A stretch of 64,000 nucleotides of DNA from Chryseobacterium sp. JM1 (GTDB lineage: Bacteria > Bacteroidota > Bacteroidia > Flavobacteriales > Weeksellaceae), in assembly GCF_000737715.1 (NCBI RefSeq), contig NZ_JPRN01000002.1, positions 496,001 to 560,000 on the forward strand. Reading direction: 5' to 3'. Within the stretch, counting starts at the first letter, position 1. Each line of letters starts with the position of its first letter. The notes beneath the pieces were generated by a model. That model made no database searches. It was not told the DNA's origin and was given only the letters and a program-made list of their open reading frames with translations. A program made the position numbers and the translations under genes. Of this stretch, positions 45,525-53,903 are shown one piece after another.

Positions 45525-47321
45525 ATGAAAAACATACGAAATTTTTGCATAATCGCTCATATTGACCACGGTAAAAGTACTTTGGCAGACCGTCTTTTGG
45601 AGTATACCAATACAGTTACTCAGAGAGAACTGCAGTCTCAGACCCTGGATGATATGGATTTGGAGAAAGAACGTGGGATCACCATCAAGTCTCACGCGAT
45701 CCAGATGGATTATGAGTATAAAGGAGAAAAATATATCTTAAACCTTATTGATACCCCGGGACACGTAGACTTTTCTTACGAAGTTTCCCGTTCTATCGCT
45801 GCCTGTGAAGGAGCACTTCTTATTGTAGATGCGGCACAGAGTATCCAGGCGCAGACCATCAGTAATCTTTATCTGGCATTAGAAAACGATTTGGAAATTA
45901 TTCCGATTCTGAATAAAATAGATCTTCCATCTGCAAACCCAGAAGAAGTTACCGACGAAATTATGGGACTTTTAGGATGTAAATACGAAGATGTTCTTAG
46001 AGTTTCAGGAAAAACAGGTGAGGGAGTTCACGATTTGCTTGAGCAGATTGTCAACAGAATTCCTGCGCCGGTTGGAGACCCGAAAGCTCCGCTACAGGCA
46101 TTGATCTTTGACTCTGTTTACAACCCGTTCAGAGGAATTGAAGCATATTTCAAAGTCGTAAACGGAAGTATTTCCAAAAACGAGAAAATTAAATTTTTCG
46201 CTACAGGAAAAGAATATGGTGCTGATGAAGTAGGAACATTGAAACTGAAGCAGGTACCGAAGAAAACTATTGAATGTGGTGATGTAGGCTATATTATTTC
46301 AGGGATTAAAGATGCAAGAGAAGTAAAAGTAGGAGATACCATTACCTCTTTTGTGAATCCTGCCGATGCTGCCATCGATGGGTTTGAAGAAGTAAAACCG
46401 ATGGTTTTTGCCGGAATTTACCCTATTGAATCCGAAGATTTTGAAGAGCTGAGATTCTCACTGGAAAAATTAAGACTGAATGATGCCTCTCTGGTTTTCG
46501 AACCGGAAAGTTCTGCAGCACTTGGTTTTGGTTTCCGTTGCGGATTCTTGGGAATGCTTCACATGGAAATCGTACAGGAACGTCTTGAAAGAGAATTTGA
46601 TATGAACGTGATTACTACGGTTCCCAACGTTTCATACCACGGATATTCTAAAAAAGAACCTGATGTTGCAATTTTGATCAACAACCCATCGGAAATGATT
46701 GATCCCAATCTTTTGGATAGAGTTGAAGAACCTTATATAAAAGCGTCCATCATTACTAAATCCGACTTCGTAGGTGCGGTAATGACCCTTTGTATTGAAA
46801 AAAGAGGGGAGATCGTTAACCAAAGCTATTTAACGGCAGACAGAGTAGAATTGACATTCAATATGCCTTTGGCAGAAGTTGTTTTCGACTTTTATGACCG
46901 TCTGAAGTCTATTTCTAAAGGATATGCGTCATTCGATTATTCTCCGATAGGAATGCGTTCTTCTAAATTGGTTAAAATGGATATCCTGATCAACGGAGAT
47001 ATGGTAGATGCCCTTTCTTCACTGATTCACGACAGTAATGCTTACTATATAGGTAAAAAAATGTGTGAGAAACTTCGTGAACTGATCCCGAGACAGCAGT
47101 TTGATATTGCGGTTCAGGCAGCATTAGGAGCGAAAGTGATCGCCAGAGAAACCATCAAAGCCTTAAGAAAAGACGTTACCGCAAAATGTTATGGTGGAGA
47201 TATCTCCAGAAAACGTAAACTTCTTGAAAAGCAGAAAGAAGGTAAGAAGAAAATGAAGCAGATCGGTAGAGTAGAAGTACCGCAATCAGCATTCATGGCC
47301 GTATTAAAACTAAACGATTAA
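45525..47321 (+). CDS. lepA: elongation factor 4 (LepA)
   Basis: The 598-residue GTPase has G1 [15 protein letters not shown], the switch segment [12 protein letters not shown]3 [12 protein letters not shown] and G4 NKIDLPSA, then the LepA-specific C-terminal domain ending [19 protein letters not shown]. LepA acts on the ribosome during translation, with a role in 30S assembly or back-translocation. Its length is normal. Confidence 0.97.
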   Translation: MKNIRNFCIIAHIDHGKSTLADRLLEYTNTVTQRELQSQTLDDMDLEKERGITIKSHAIQMDYEYKGEKYILNLIDTPGHVDFSYEVSRSIAACEGALLIVDAAQSIQAQTISNLYLALENDLEIIPILNKIDLPSANPEEVTDEIMGLLGCKYEDVLRVSGKTGEGVHDLLEQIVNRIPAPVGDPKAPLQALIFDSVYNPFRGIEAYFKVVNGSISKNEKIKFFATGKEYGADEVGTLKLKQVPKKTIECGDVGYIISGIKDAREVKVGDTITSFVNPADAAIDGFEEVKPMVFAGIYPIESEDFEELRFSLEKLRLNDASLVFEPESSAALGFGFRCGFLGMLHMEIVQERLEREFDMNVITTVPNVSYHGYSKKEPDVAILINNPSEMIDPNLLDRVEEPYIKASIITKSDFVGAVMTLCIEKRGEIVNQSYLTADRVELTFNMPLAEVVFDFYDRLKSISKGYASFDYSPIGMRSSKLVKMDILINGDMVDALSSLIHDSNAYYIGKKMCEKLRELIPRQQFDIAVQAALGAKVIARETIKALRKDVTAKCYGGDISRKRKLLEKQKEGKKKMKQIGRVEVPQSAFMAVLKLND

Positions 47322-47326
47322 TATAA

Positions 47327-47360
47327 AAAAGACCGGTAATTTTTACCGGTCTTTTATTTT
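47327..47360. terminator. bidirectional terminator after lepA
   Basis: A 12-bp perfect inverted repeat (aaaagaccggta / taccggtctttt, loop of 5) with T runs on both strands. Confidence 0.92.
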
Positions 47361-47570
47361 TTAGAAAGTTCGCTGTTTCTCCGTGAGATTGGCTTGTATC
47401 ACCAATGCACCGAGGCCAAGAATCACTTCGGCAATGCCTAATGTTCTGATAAGATTGATCCCGCATACGAGACATTCAGGTTCCGGGAAAGGCTTTTTCC
47501 CCACAACGATGATCAAAACTCCTCCTATGATAATAATGACCACGATAAAGGCTCTTAATAATGTTTTCAT
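47361..47570 (-). CDS. small membrane protein with two helices, unknown
   Basis: The 69-residue product has two hydrophobic helices (about 7-23 and 44-59) separated by a short loop with a CLVC pair (PEPECLVCGIN). It ends on the shared terminator after lepA, which supports a real gene. A palindromic ggtata...tatacc pair lies just upstream (47574-47600). The function is unknown; the ORF is short, so this is less certain than its neighbours. Confidence 0.6.
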   Translation of the reverse strand: MKTLLRAFIVVIIIIGGVLIIVVGKKPFPEPECLVCGINLIRTLGIAEVILGLGALVIQANLTEKQRTF

Positions 47571-47668
47571 GATGGTATAAATTTTTATTTTCTATACCAA
47601 AGTTGAGCATATCTGCCTTAAAATTTACAAGGAAAATCACTGTTTCATAGAAGAGGTTTCTCCCTTTT

Positions 47669-48301
47669 TTATTTCTTTCTGGTGAATTTTATTTCCATGC
47701 TTTTGTGTTCTTTTCCTGTTTTAGAGTCAGGACCATACATTTCCATGATATGGTTATTATCGTCAGTAAATATATATACTTCTCTGAAGTCACATTCTTT
47801 TCCAGGTCTCGCGGGATCAGCCATTTTTCCTTTGAATTCAAGGGATTTTTTAGCAGCATCCCATTCACCCTCTGCATGCATAATTCCCGTTCCCATATTA
47901 TCTATCCAGGTGCTTACAAACTTTTTCTTTGCATTGTCATAGCCCATCAGGCTCATTCCTTCAAATGGCATTCCCATAAAGCTTCCTTTGTAATTGCTTT
48001 GCTGATAACGTCCTCCAAAAATCATTTTGTTGGTACATTCAGCCTGGCTGGTAATTGGTTTTCCACCGGCTTCCATCCACATGGTTGATGCTCCTGTCCA
48101 GTTTCCGTCATATTTGGCCAGCATTTTGTGAAGCTCTCCGGGTGTAGCGTAGTCCATCCATGCTTTCATAGCCGTTACAGAATCTACAGGTTTCCATTCG
48201 GTAGAATCTGTTTTAGACGAATTTTTATCTGCCACGGGTTTTCCTTTCTCACAGGCGGTCAGAAGAAAGACGATTGAAAATAATAACAATAGATTTTTCA
48301 T
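47669..48301 (-). CDS. DUF1579-family lipoprotein
   Basis: A lipoprotein signal (LLLFSIVFLLTAC) leads to a DUF1579-like domain. Typical phrases are the opening HKMLAKYDGNWTGASTMWME, GGRYQQSNYKGSFMGMPFEG and MGYDNAKKKFVSTWIDNMGTG. DUF1579 proteins are beta-barrel-like and of unknown function; the lipid anchor puts this one in the envelope. It is divergent from the NrtR-type regulator. Confidence 0.88.
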   Translation of the reverse strand: MKNLLLLFSIVFLLTACEKGKPVADKNSSKTDSTEWKPVDSVTAMKAWMDYATPGELHKMLAKYDGNWTGASTMWMEAGGKPITSQAECTNKMIFGGRYQQSNYKGSFMGMPFEGMSLMGYDNAKKKFVSTWIDNMGTGIMHAEGEWDAAKKSLEFKGKMADPARPGKECDFREVYIFTDDNNHIMEMYGPDSKTGKEHKSMEIKFTRKK

Positions 48302-48370
48302 AATGAGTTAATTTTAAATGGGTTAATGTCAAATAAAGTTAGTTAATTTTATTATGCAGTCAATTGTTTT

Positions 48371-48399
48371 TTTGATGTCATTTATAAATTGTACCTTTG
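48371..48399 (+). promoter_or_regulatory. promoter of the NrtR-type regulator
   Basis: TTTG, 17 bp, TACCTTTG: a good Bacteroidota -33/-7 pair, 23 bp before the ATG. The final TTTG is also the first part of the operator that follows. Confidence 0.7.
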
Positions 48400-48416
48400 T
48401 GTATTCATAACGCAAA
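48396..48416. promoter_or_regulatory. operator site A of the NAD/ADP-ribose regulon
   Basis: TTTGTGT-ATTCATA-ACGCAAA, an imperfect palindrome of 7+7+7 bp overlapping the -7 element, upstream of the regulator's own gene. It matches three other sites upstream of genes in this cluster. Confidence 0.8.
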
Positions 48417-48422
48417 TTAACT

Positions 48423-49100
48423 ATGCAGGCAATAAAAGTTGCGGTAGACGCCGTCATTTTCGGGTACTTTGATAAGCAGGATCTTCAGCTCCTATTAATC
48501 AAAAGAAAGATAGAACCATTCAAAGGAGGCTGGGCGCTTCCCGGAGGCCTCGTTCTTGATGATGAAAACCTGGATGATGCGGTTAAAAGAGAATTACACG
48601 AAGAGGCAGGCATAAAGCCCGATTTTCTGGAGCAACTCTATACTTTTGGCAACGTAGGCCGCGATCCGAGAAATAGAGTGGTTTCCGTGGCTTATTTGGG
48701 TCTTGTGAACCCTTCTTATCATGAACTCTTTGCTGATTCTGATGCCGAAGATGCACAGTGGTTCAGTGTAAATAAACTTCCCAAACTGGCTTTTGACCAT
48801 CAAAGCATTATTGATATTGCGTTAAAAAGACTCCGTACCAAGATACAGTACCAGCCAATCGGCTTTAATCTTCTCAATGAAGAATTTCCTTTTTCAGACC
48901 TTGAAAATTTGTACAGAACCATTGTCGGACGTGAAATTGACCGCAGAAATTTCCGTAAAAAAATCATGAGCTACGGCTTGCTTAATGAAACCAACAACGT
49001 TAAAAAAGAAGGCAGCGGGAGACCCGGAAAACTGTTCACATTCAATCAGGAGAAATATGAAGAACTGGAAAAAGAAGGCTTCTATTTCGAAATCAAATAA
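48423..49100 (+). CDS. NrtR-type transcriptional regulator (Nudix + winged helix)
   Basis: The 225-residue protein has a Nudix domain (about 5-145) with an intact Nudix box, GGLVLDDENLDDAVKRELHE then EAGI (Gx5Ex7REUxEExGU). It ends in a winged-helix domain (about 150-225, with RNFRKKIMSYGLL and the wing GSGRPGKLFTF). NrtR proteins are repressors of NAD metabolism genes that sense ADP-ribose and related nucleotides. It is first in a cluster of NAD and ADP-ribose genes, and its promoter carries a palindrome shared with NADAR and the coiled-coil gene, so autoregulation and cluster control are likely. An intact Nudix box leaves open that it also hydrolyses the effector. Confidence 0.9.
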   Translation: MQAIKVAVDAVIFGYFDKQDLQLLLIKRKIEPFKGGWALPGGLVLDDENLDDAVKRELHEEAGIKPDFLEQLYTFGNVGRDPRNRVVSVAYLGLVNPSYHELFADSDAEDAQWFSVNKLPKLAFDHQSIIDIALKRLRTKIQYQPIGFNLLNEEFPFSDLENLYRTIVGREIDRRNFRKKIMSYGLLNETNNVKKEGSGRPGKLFTFNQEKYEELEKEGFYFEIK

Positions 49101-49288
49101 TCTTTACTCCAGCTGAATCAAGTTTAGATTGACGTTAAAAATCTCTCATTTTATCATTTAAAACAAATAAACTAAAACTTTAGTTTATTGCGTATTCGTG
49201 TTATTTGTGAAAACATTAGTGCCATTTGTGTTTAAGAAAACAATCAAAAAAATTAAATTTTAATATTGATAATCAGTATTTTAAATAT

Positions 49289-49309
49289 TTAGTGTTAAAA
49301 TAACGCAAA
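49289..49309. promoter_or_regulatory. operator site C of the NAD/ADP-ribose regulon
   Basis: TTAGTGT-TAAAATA-ACGCAAA, the second palindrome before NADAR, centred 54 bp upstream of site B. A 17-bp sequence AATATTGATAATCAGTA precedes it (49262-49278). Confidence 0.7.
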
Positions 49310-49314
49310 TATAT

Positions 49315-49346
49315 TTTGGCTGTAATATGATATTGTCCTACATTTG
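49315..49346 (+). promoter_or_regulatory. promoter of NADAR and the downstream operon
   Basis: TTTG, 20 bp, TACATTTG (49339-49346), a near-ideal Bacteroidota promoter, 18 bp before the NADAR ATG. It lies between operator sites C and B, overlapping B. Confidence 0.75.
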
Positions 49347-49363
49347 CGTAAGAATAACACAAT
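49343..49363. promoter_or_regulatory. operator site B of the NAD/ADP-ribose regulon
   Basis: TTTGCGT-AAGAATA-ACACAAT starts exactly at the TTTG of the -7 element, the same geometry as site A at the regulator's promoter. Confidence 0.8.
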
Positions 49364-49364
49364 C

Positions 49365-49907
49365 ATGAAATACACCTTACCACATATTATTGAAAAATTT
49401 CAGAGAAAAGAGAAACTTGAATTTCTATTCTTCTGGGGACACGCTGTAAAACATGAGATCACCAAATCATGCTTCAGTCAATGGTTTCCCATTCAGTTTG
49501 AAGAAAACGGAACTGTTTATAAAACAGCTGAACATTATATGATGGCCGGAAAAGCAAAACTGTTTAATGATCAGGAAATCTTACAGAAAGTTTTAAAATC
49601 CGAAATACCAAATGAAGCTAAAAGCTTAGGAAGGAAAGTGAAGAATTTTGAACCGAAACTGTGGGACGAACATAAATATGAAATCGTAAAGAAAGCCAAT
49701 CTTTTGAAATTCTCACAAAATCTAAAGTTTCAGAATTTTCTGTTGGCAACTGATGATAAAATTTTAGTAGAAGCCAGTCCTTATGACAAAATCTGGGGAA
49801 TCGGAATGTTGGAAACAGATGCCAGAGCTCTTGATCCAAAACTTTGGGATGGTGAAAATCTGCTGGGATTTGCTTTGATGGAAGTAAGAGACGAATTAAG
49901 AAGGTAA
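49365..49907 (+). CDS. NADAR-family (YbiA-like) ADP-ribose hydrolase
   Basis: The ATG at 49365 is chosen; an upstream TTG lies inside the operator. The 180-residue protein matches NADAR/DUF1768: LEFLFFWGH, then KSCFSQWFPIQF, YKTAEHYMMAGKAKLF, and the C-terminal KIWGIGMLETDARALDPKLWDGENLLG. NADAR proteins remove ADP-ribose from guanine bases in nucleic acid (shown for NADAR paired with DarT1) and E. coli YbiA acts on related compounds. It opens the operon under a promoter with two operator sites. Confidence 0.93.
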   Translation: MKYTLPHIIEKFQRKEKLEFLFFWGHAVKHEITKSCFSQWFPIQFEENGTVYKTAEHYMMAGKAKLFNDQEILQKVLKSEIPNEAKSLGRKVKNFEPKLWDEHKYEIVKKANLLKFSQNLKFQNFLLATDDKILVEASPYDKIWGIGMLETDARALDPKLWDGENLLGFALMEVRDELRR

Positions 49908-49937
49908 AAACACAGTCACTAAACACAAAATACGACT

Positions 49938-50486
49938 ATGGAAAAGATAGAACTACACCCACAGATTTTTCTGATCGAAGATTTCCTGACTTCCAATGCC
50001 TGTGATGAATATATCGCAATGGCACAGGAAAAGGTATTTGAAGAAGCAAAGATCAATATGAATGGCCGCCAGATGATGAGCAAAGGGATTCGAAATAACG
50101 ATCGGCTGATGGTTTTTGATAATAATTTGGCAGAAGATCTTTTCAGAAAAGCAGCAAAATTTCTTCCTCAGGAACATGAGAACTATAAACTTCAGAATTT
50201 TAATGAAATGTTGAGGGTTTATAAATATTCTCCCGGACAGCGGTTCAAAATGCACAGGGACGGAAGCTATATCCGGAATGAACATGAAAAAAGTTTCTAT
50301 ACGTTCATGATCTATCTGAATGACGATTTTGAAGGTGGAGAAACTGAATTTGAAAACCTTTTCACCGTGGCTCCTAAAAAAGGATCAGCATTGGTTTTTT
50401 ATCATCCGGTAAGACATGAAGGGAAAACCCTGATCAGCGGAAATAAATACGTTTTGAGAACGGATGTGATGTATTCCAGTAAGTAG
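49938..50486 (+). CDS. 2-oxoglutarate/Fe(II)-dependent dioxygenase
   Basis: The 182-residue protein has the iron triad HxD...H in RFKMHRDGSYIR and PVRHEGKTL. The 2-oxoglutarate-binding arginine is in KYVLRTDVMY, on a fold of the prolyl 4-hydroxylase type (FMIYLNDDFEGGETEF). It should hydroxylate a protein or nucleotide-related substrate. It lies 30 bp after NADAR and is followed by operator site D. The link to ADP-ribose is by position only. Confidence 0.88.
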   Translation: MEKIELHPQIFLIEDFLTSNACDEYIAMAQEKVFEEAKINMNGRQMMSKGIRNNDRLMVFDNNLAEDLFRKAAKFLPQEHENYKLQNFNEMLRVYKYSPGQRFKMHRDGSYIRNEHEKSFYTFMIYLNDDFEGGETEFENLFTVAPKKGSALVFYHPVRHEGKTLISGNKYVLRTDVMYSSK

Positions 50487-50525
50487 TGATCTGTAAAAGG
50501 ATAAGCATTACTATGCCTTTTTTAA

Positions 50526-50546
50526 TTAGCGTAAAAATAACACAAA
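50526..50546. promoter_or_regulatory. operator site D of the NAD/ADP-ribose regulon
   Basis: TTAGCGT-AAAAATA-ACACAAA, 12 bp before the coiled-coil gene, matches the other three sites. A weak -7 element (TTAATTAG) overlaps it, so a second promoter inside the cluster is plausible. Confidence 0.75.
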
Positions 50547-50557
50547 ATAATAAAAAG

Positions 50558-50893
50558 ATGGAAGACGAACTAAAACCGAGATTCATCGGGTCATTACAGA
50601 GAAACAATGACCAGATCAGAGAAGACCGTGCACGCACCATCGGAGCAGATTCCGAATTGATTTACAGGCGCAGGGTGGAAGACATTGAACTGAAAATAAA
50701 AAGGCTGGAGCGCGAGCAGGAAGGGCTCATCGATATAAGCCCTTTAGACAGGAACAGCTTGACATTTGCTGATTTTCAGCCGGAAGCATTTGTTCAGAAA
50801 GATTTAGAATATTCATTAACAATCAGAAATTTAAATATTCAGCTGGAGGTCGCCGTAAAGAGATTTGAATATTTATTTGGTAAAACATTTTAG
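50558..50893 (+). CDS. coiled-coil protein of unknown function
   Basis: The ATG at 50558 is chosen (the ORF is open from an ATG at 50486 but that would run through the operator). The 111-residue product is helical and charged, with RRRVEDIELKIKRLEREQEG forming a coiled coil at about 37-56. I do not recognise the family. It is 2 bp before the vWA gene, so the two are surely coupled and may form a complex. Confidence 0.72.
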   Translation: MEDELKPRFIGSLQRNNDQIREDRARTIGADSELIYRRRVEDIELKIKRLEREQEGLIDISPLDRNSLTFADFQPEAFVQKDLEYSLTIRNLNIQLEVAVKRFEYLFGKTF

Positions 50894-50895
50894 GT

Positions 50896-51750
50896 ATGGG
50901 AAGTACAAGATACGATATGGATGCTCGTTTTGACAGAGCAAGAAAAGCAGGTTACGGATCTAAATCCGCAGGTGAAATTTTCACTCAGAACGCAGAAAGA
51001 AGAGCTCATGAATCTATGAACCCTAACGGAATTTCTTTCAGAGAGGCGAGAGATTCTTCCGTACACCCATATTCTGTTCCTATCATTTTAGGATTGGATG
51101 TGACGGGAAGTATGGGACATATTCCGCACGAACTTATTAAAGAAGGACTTCCTAAATTAATGGGAGGAATTATCCAGGGAGGGGTTCCGGATCCGGCGCT
51201 TTTATTTTTAGGAATCGGAGACCATGAATGTGACGCTTTTCCTTTGCAGGTAGGGCAGTTTGAATCAGGAGATGAGGAGCTGGATATGTGGCTGACCCGT
51301 ACTTATATTGAATCCGGTGGTGGTGGAAATGCAGGAGAAAGTTATCTGTTGGCGTGGTATTTTGCCGCTTTCCATACGAGAACCGATGCGTTTGAAAAGA
51401 GAAACCAGAAAGGGATTTTGTTTACGGTAGGTGATGAGCCTTGCTTAAAAACACTTCCGGCATCGGCGATCAGAGAAATTATGGGATCGGGACAGCATAC
51501 TTACACCCATTTTGAGTTACTGGAAGAAGCGAAAAAACGATATGAAGTATTTCACATCAATGTTCTGCATTCTGATCAGGCGATGAGAGCAGATAGTGGC
51601 TGGAAGGAATTATTAGGACAAAACTGTTTATCAATAGCTGATCACAGAGACATTCCGAATGTTATAAAAGGAGTCATCTGCGACAGATTTAAAAATGAAA
51701 CGTTCAGACCAACAGAAGGAGAAGGGTTGGATCATATTCAAATGTTTTAA
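50896..51750 (+). CDS. vWA-fold protein with MIDAS motif
   Basis: The 284-residue protein holds a von Willebrand A-type domain: the MIDAS phrase LGLDVTGSMGHIP (DxTxS), then FLGIGDHECDAF, and GILFTVGDEPC with the third MIDAS aspartate. The ends are charged: RYDMDARFDRARKAGYGSK at the start. vWA domains bind metal and partners in multi-protein assemblies. It is bracketed by the coiled-coil gene and the adenylosuccinate-synthetase-like gene with 2-3 bp spacing. Its job in this cluster is unknown. Confidence 0.85.
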   Translation: MGSTRYDMDARFDRARKAGYGSKSAGEIFTQNAERRAHESMNPNGISFREARDSSVHPYSVPIILGLDVTGSMGHIPHELIKEGLPKLMGGIIQGGVPDPALLFLGIGDHECDAFPLQVGQFESGDEELDMWLTRTYIESGGGGNAGESYLLAWYFAAFHTRTDAFEKRNQKGILFTVGDEPCLKTLPASAIREIMGSGQHTYTHFELLEEAKKRYEVFHINVLHSDQAMRADSGWKELLGQNCLSIADHRDIPNVIKGVICDRFKNETFRPTEGEGLDHIQMF

Positions 51751-51753
51751 GTC

Positions 51754-52833
51754 ATGAAAAAGGCACAAATAGTAATAGGCTTGGGTTTTGGTGATGAAGG
51801 AAAGGGAATCACTACAGATTTTCTCGCGCAACAAAACCCAGAGTCTGTTGTCATCAGGTTTTCAGGAGGGCAGCAGGCAGCGCATACGGTAATGATTGAT
51901 GGTAAAAAGCACATTCATTCCAGTTTTGCGAGTGGAGCCCTGCGTGGATTGCCGTCTTATTTTACGGAACACTGTACCATTCATCCTGTATTTTTATTCA
52001 ATGAAAGAAAGGAATTAATGGAGAAGAACGGAAATACAGAACTGCATATTCATCCGTTAGCAAAAGTCACCACTCCGTTTGATGTCTGGCAAAACAGAAC
52101 CAATGCGAAAAATCTGGAGCACGGAACCTGTGGAAAAGGAATAGGAGCGACGATGAAAAGACACGAAAGCCCGTACAAACTATTTGCTGCTGATTTAATA
52201 GCTCCAAGATCAATGTTGATCGAAAAGTTGAAAGGAATAGCCTATTACTACGGCTTTATAGATGGAGATCAACTGGAAGAAGCCATGCATGATTTTTTGA
52301 ATGCGGTAGATCAGATCGATTGGAAAATAGATGATTATACCTTTCTGAATTCATTTGAAAACCTCATTTTTGAAGGCAGCCAGGGAATTCTCCTGGATAT
52401 GGATCACGGTGTTTTTCCGAATGTGACCTACGCGAATACCACTTCAAAAAATGCTTTTGAGATCTGCAGGCTTTTGAAAATAGAGGATATTGAGATGTAT
52501 TATGTGACCAGAAATTATTCAACCCGTCATGGAAGTGGCTGGATGAGCAGTGAAAAGGAATTACTCCTGAAAAACAATGAAGAGGAAACCTGTGTCTTTA
52601 ATGATTATCAGAAGGAACTTCGTTTTGGAGAACTGGATTATGATTTGCTGAATTATGCCCTTCTTCTGGATGGTGCTTACGGTTCAGCCACTCAACAGAA
52701 CCTGGTTGTTACGTGTCTTGATCAGAGCGAAGAACAATTTAAAATAGATAAATTAAAAACAAAATTTGATACAGTCTACGGATCCTATTCTCCGTTTTCA
52801 AAAGACTTTAAACCAATTTTTTTAACCAAATAA
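51754..52833 (+). CDS. divergent adenylosuccinate-synthetase-like protein
   Basis: The 359-residue protein has the PurA opening VIGLGFGDEGKG with the catalytic Asp at residue 14, then GGQQAAHTV where PurA has GGHNAGHTV, so the Asn-Ala-Gly is changed. It has FEGSQGILLDMDHGVFPNVTYANT as in PurA, but the arginine-rich IMP/aspartate loop (GATTGRPRR type) is not found. It is about 70 residues shorter than housekeeping PurA. It is likely to join an amino acid or other group to a purine nucleotide using GTP, on a substrate other than IMP. In context that substrate may be an ADP-ribose or NAD-derived nucleotide; this is inference. The normal purA is presumably elsewhere. Confidence 0.82.
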   Translation: MKKAQIVIGLGFGDEGKGITTDFLAQQNPESVVIRFSGGQQAAHTVMIDGKKHIHSSFASGALRGLPSYFTEHCTIHPVFLFNERKELMEKNGNTELHIHPLAKVTTPFDVWQNRTNAKNLEHGTCGKGIGATMKRHESPYKLFAADLIAPRSMLIEKLKGIAYYYGFIDGDQLEEAMHDFLNAVDQIDWKIDDYTFLNSFENLIFEGSQGILLDMDHGVFPNVTYANTTSKNAFEICRLLKIEDIEMYYVTRNYSTRHGSGWMSSEKELLLKNNEEETCVFNDYQKELRFGELDYDLLNYALLLDGAYGSATQQNLVVTCLDQSEEQFKIDKLKTKFDTVYGSYSPFSKDFKPIFLTK

Positions 52834-52873
52834 TGGGTTTATATTTAATGGCAGAACGGAGCCGGATACCAAT

Positions 52874-53473
52874 ATGATGATGAAAGAATTTGAAATAAGA
52901 GCAGATTACAGCAGAGATACAATTGTGATGTACCAGTCATACAGTGAGCAGATTGCAAAATCTGCCGTGATGAATCAGAAGTTTTCTGCTCCTTTTTCAT
53001 TCAACAGGATGACGTGGATCAAGCCTTCTTTTCTCTGGATGATGGAAAGGAGTAATTACGGACAAAAATCCGGGCAGGAATGTATATTGGCCATCCATAT
53101 CAAACGAGAAGCATGGGAAAAAGCACTCAACAAAGCCATTTTAACTTCTCCTGAAAAAAGGGTATATCCCGATCCCGGAACCTGGGAAAAAGACTTTGAA
53201 AAGGCTGAGGTGTATGTACAGTGGGATCCGGAAAGGAATATTAAAGGGAATAAACTGGAATACCGTTCCATTCAGGTAGGCATCAGCCGGTATCTGATTG
53301 AAGAATTTAATAATGAATGGATCGTTAAAATTGAAGATTATACACCTTTGGTCAAAAAGATCTTAAATTTTACCAAATCAGGAGCATATGATAAAGCAAA
53401 AAAACTGTTACCCATTGAAAAATTGTATCCATTGCAGGCTGAACTGGCTCACAAAATAGGAGCGATTATTTAA
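52874..53473 (+). CDS. DUF4291-family protein, copy 1
   Basis: The 199-residue protein has the DUF4291 core: YQSYSEQIAKSAV, SFNRMTWIKPSFLWMMERS, YGQKSGQECILAIHI and VQWDPERNIKGNKLEYRSIQVG. A second copy occurs at 55206 with the same phrases. DUF4291 is not characterised; I recall it in NAD/ADP-ribose gene neighbourhoods. No catalytic residue can be named with confidence; invariant positions between the two copies include R-M-T-W-I-K-P, F-L-W-M-M and G-Q-E. It could be an unrecognised transferase or a nucleotide-binding partner. Confidence 0.88.
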   Translation: MMMKEFEIRADYSRDTIVMYQSYSEQIAKSAVMNQKFSAPFSFNRMTWIKPSFLWMMERSNYGQKSGQECILAIHIKREAWEKALNKAILTSPEKRVYPDPGTWEKDFEKAEVYVQWDPERNIKGNKLEYRSIQVGISRYLIEEFNNEWIVKIEDYTPLVKKILNFTKSGAYDKAKKLLPIEKLYPLQAELAHKIGAII

Positions 53474-53486
53474 AAAAACAAAAACT

Positions 53487-53903
53487 ATGAAAACAATCCC
53501 TCTTTACAGACCGGTGGGAGAAAAAGAAATGATTCTGATTTTAGAGAGCGGGTACAAAAAATCCCCCCCAAGATTGGAGTGGCAGCCCATTTTCTATCCG
53601 GTGTTGAATGAAAGCTATGCCTCAGAAATTGCAGAAAAATGGAACACAAGAGACGAAGCCGGAAATTATCTTGGTTTTGTCACCAAATTTGAGGTCCCGG
53701 AAGAAATCATGAACCAATATCCGGCTCAGAATGTAGGAGCCAAAAATCATAATGAATTGTGGGTTCCGTCCGGAGAGTTGGAAGGTTTTAATGATGCGAT
53801 TGTTGGAGATATTGAGGTGATTAGAGTTTTTGTGGGAAATGAATTTAAAGAATCTAAAAATACTGAAATTAATAATCTTGTTTCAAAGCTGAAGAACGAA
53901 TGA
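53487..53903 (+). CDS. small protein resembling those labelled ADP-ribosylation/crystallin J1
   Basis: The 138-residue protein begins IPLYRPVGEKEMILI, then PPRLEWQPIFYPVLNE, GFVTKFEVP, and NELWVPSGELEGFNDAIVG near the end. I recall short proteins of this type carrying the label ADP-ribosylation/crystallin J1. The order of an N-terminal strand with an arginine, and a late WVPSGELEGFN with acidic residues, resembles small ART-fold proteins. Its gene overlaps the ALC1/TARG1-like macro gene by 4 bp. A transferase role is inference. Confidence 0.65.
   Translation: MKTIPLYRPVGEKEMILILESGYKKSPPRLEWQPIFYPVLNESYASEIAEKWNTRDEAGNYLGFVTKFEVPEEIMNQYPAQNVGAKNHNELWVPSGELEGFNDAIVGDIEVIRVFVGNEFKESKNTEINNLVSKLKNE

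Noticed and set aside
49180..49250. Possible fifth operator around ttgcgtattcgtgtta
   Set aside because: Half-sites are in the wrong relative orientation; it looks like a common Bacteroidota intergenic sequence of the attcgtgttatttgtg type.
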